Source of the DNA: Skermanella pratensis
GTDB taxonomy: Bacteria; Pseudomonadota; Alphaproteobacteria; Azospirillales; Azospirillaceae
Reading direction: 5' to 3'
Length of the DNA stretch: 64,000 nt
Assembly (NCBI RefSeq): GCF_008843145.1
Contig: NZ_CP030265.1
Location: 2,900,001 to 2,964,000 of the forward strand
Translations under genes and position numbers: made by a program
Notes under the pieces: model-generated
Seen by the model: only the letters and a program-made list of their open reading frames with translations
Databases searched by the model: none
What the model was told of the DNA's origin: nothing
In this document: piece after piece, positions 62,986 through 64,000 of the stretch
Position numbering within the stretch: position 1 is the stretch's first letter
How the letters are laid out: every line of letters starts with the position of its first letter

Positions 62986-63582
62986 TCAGAGCTCCTCGTC
63001 ACCTCCGAAGAAATCGCCGCCGTCGTCGGCTGCAAATTCCTCAGGAACCTGCTCCTCCACCGCGCCGACGGCGTCCTCGGCCATCGCCTCGCCCGACGAG
63101 AACATGCTGCCGAGCGCGTTGCCGATCAGCATGCCGCCGGCGACGCCCATGGCCGTCTGCATGGCGCCCGCCATGAAGCCGCCGCCCTGGCGTTGCTGGT
63201 GTTGCGGGTTGGCATAGGCCGCCACCCGCGGATCACCGGGAGGGGCGGCATGCCGCTGGTTTCCCCACGGCGAGTTGGACGGCGGAGCCGGCTGGCGCTG
63301 CTGCGAACCGCCGCCGAACAGACTGCCGAAAAGTCCGCCGCCGCCCGACGCCGGACGGGACTGCAGTTGCTGCTCCAGCTCTTGGATGCGGGCCTGGGAG
63401 GCGGCCAAGGCCTGCTCCTGGATGACGATCGCTTGCGCCATCAGGTAGGGGGCCGCCGGCTGCCGGGCCACCTGTTCGCGGATGAAGCCCTCGGCCTGGG
63501 CGTCGCGCGGGCCGGACTGGGCCTCCGCCTGCCGCAGCTTGCCGAAGAGTTCGTCGATGATCTGGCGTTCGTTGTGGTCCAT
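62986..63582 (-). CDS. DUF2076-domain protein
   Basis: A 198-residue protein. The N-terminal DUF2076 signature is DHNERQIIDELFGKLRQAE (residues 2-20) and RQPAAPYLMAQAIVIQEQAL, quoted by its ends. A coiled-coil piece (about 55-78) and a Gly/Gln/Pro-rich disordered region follow. A small Gly/Ala/Met-rich hydrophobic stretch (FMAGAMQTAMGVAGGMLIG, about 136-154) and an acidic tail end the protein. Family members are annotated as periplasmic sensors in places, but no signal peptide is visible here. The function is unknown. Confidence 0.85.
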   Translation of the reverse strand: MDHNERQIIDELFGKLRQAEAQSGPRDAQAEGFIREQVARQPAAPYLMAQAIVIQEQALAASQARIQELEQQLQSRPASGGGGLFGSLFGGGSQQRQPAPPSNSPWGNQRHAAPPGDPRVAAYANPQHQQRQGGGFMAGAMQTAMGVAGGMLIGNALGSMFSSGEAMAEDAVGAVEEQVPEEFAADDGGDFFGGDEEL

Positions 63583-63639
63583 GATTGTCCCGCTGAGATT
63601 GTTATTCTGGCGATGGGGCGAAGGTCGGCTTCCCCCCGG

Positions 63640-64000
63640 TCATTCCTCGCGCTGCCCGGTGAGCTGGAGCAGCATCTGGAACAGGTTGATGAAGTTCAGG
63701 TAGAGGCTGAGGGCGCCCATCACGGCCATTTTCGTGTTGGTGTCATGGCCGTAATGCTCGGCGTAGCTCTCCTTGATGTTCTGGGTGTCGTAGGCGGTCA
63801 AGCCGGTGAACACCACCACGCCGATCACCGAGATGGCGAACTGCAGCGCGCTCGACCCGAGGAAGATGTTGACGATGCTGGCGATCACGATGCCGATCAG
63901 GCCCATGATCAGGAACGAGCCCATCTTCGACAGGTCGGTCTTGGTCGTGTAGCCCCACAGGCTGGTCGCCGCGAACATGGCCGAGGTGATGAAAAAGACG
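63640..64000 (-). CDS. Bax inhibitor-1/YccA family membrane protein (5' end outside window)
   Basis: The C-terminal ~119 residues of a BI-1 (TMBIM) family channel-like protein. Visible are the family stretch FITSAMFAATSLWGYTTKTD, membrane segments MGLIGIVIASIVNIFLG and FAISVIGVVVFTGLTAYDTQ, and the conserved YDTQNIKE with the acidic residues of the Ca2+/pH switch. The frame runs off the window at 64000, so the start is unseen. It lies 57 bp before the DUF2076 gene in the same direction. Confidence 0.93.
   Translation of the reverse strand, partial: VFFITSAMFAATSLWGYTTKTDLSKMGSFLIMGLIGIVIASIVNIFLGSSALQFAISVIGVVVFTGLTAYDTQNIKESYAEHYGHDTNTKMAVMGALSLYLNFINLFQMLLQLTGQREE

Overview
The window is GC-rich, densely coded and reads as a chromosomal segment of an alphaproteobacterium, most likely from the Rhodospirillales (Azospirillum/Skermanella-like). 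This rests on the popZ-tolC-valS neighbourhood, the rlpA-dacA-tmk-holB-metG-tatD cluster, homospermidine synthase beside an ornithine decarboxylase, a PraR/PhrR-like XRE regulator and a MatR-type malonate operon. The species cannot be settled from sequence reading alone. Many starts were chosen downstream of the longest possible ORF because a Shine-Dalgarno, an operator or a domain boundary argues for it.

Region by region. 1-5.2 kb: 3' part of groEL with its terminator, an inositol-phosphatase-like enzyme, a YdfG-like dehydrogenase, mazG and a DmeF-type metal efflux pump. 5.3-8.2 kb: a compact accessory operon (FCD-GntR regulator, EctD-like dioxygenase, SAF-domain oxidoreductase) with a perfect palindromic operator on its promoter. 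8.3-18.1 kb: a minus-strand housekeeping block (MBL hydrolase, tatD, metG, holB, tmk, dacA, rlpA, ydcF, ilvD). 18.1-20.3 kb: an accessory gap with repeats, a low-GC toxin-antitoxin-like gene pair and a complete IS5-family element using a -1 frameshift. 20.3-26.6 kb: valS, popZ, tolC, rhodanese, pcm and tRNA-Cys. 27-35 kb: mostly plus-strand genes, including a catalytically dead HtrA-like protein, an XRE regulator, a Nudix hydrolase and a cysteine-synthase-like/AlaX/sulfurtransferase/GNAT run.

35-38.2 kb makes homospermidine: an ornithine decarboxylase preceded by a long structured leader with a short upstream ORF, then homospermidine synthase. 38.2-38.9 kb is a repeat cluster. It holds a 178-bp MITE-like element with terminal inverted repeats and a 10-bp target duplication, and a 101-bp sequence found again, identical and inverted, 20 kb away. 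39.7-44.7 kb is a malonate operon (matR divergent from malonyl-CoA decarboxylase, malonyl-CoA synthetase, MadL, MadM) with a TTGTATACAA operator and a possible 12-residue coupled leader ORF.

44.8-55 kb: a heme/2Fe-2S/class III cyclase fusion broken by one frameshift, a thioesterase, a MATE pump, a SWIM-SNF2 helicase and a fused SecDF. 55.5-58.6 kb looks like a sulfur or redox-stress island: two YeeE/YedE half-transporters (one frameshifted), an AhpD-like protein, a Crp/Fnr regulator, a DUF2892 protein, a thioredoxin-like protein and a monooxygenase-like protein. 58.7-59.7 kb is an RND-pump relic. 59.7-62.9 kb holds a beta-propeller gene with a NarL-type two-component pair, an arrangement typical of PQQ-dependent alcohol oxidation. 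The window ends in a DUF2076 protein and the 3' part of a Bax-inhibitor-1 family protein.
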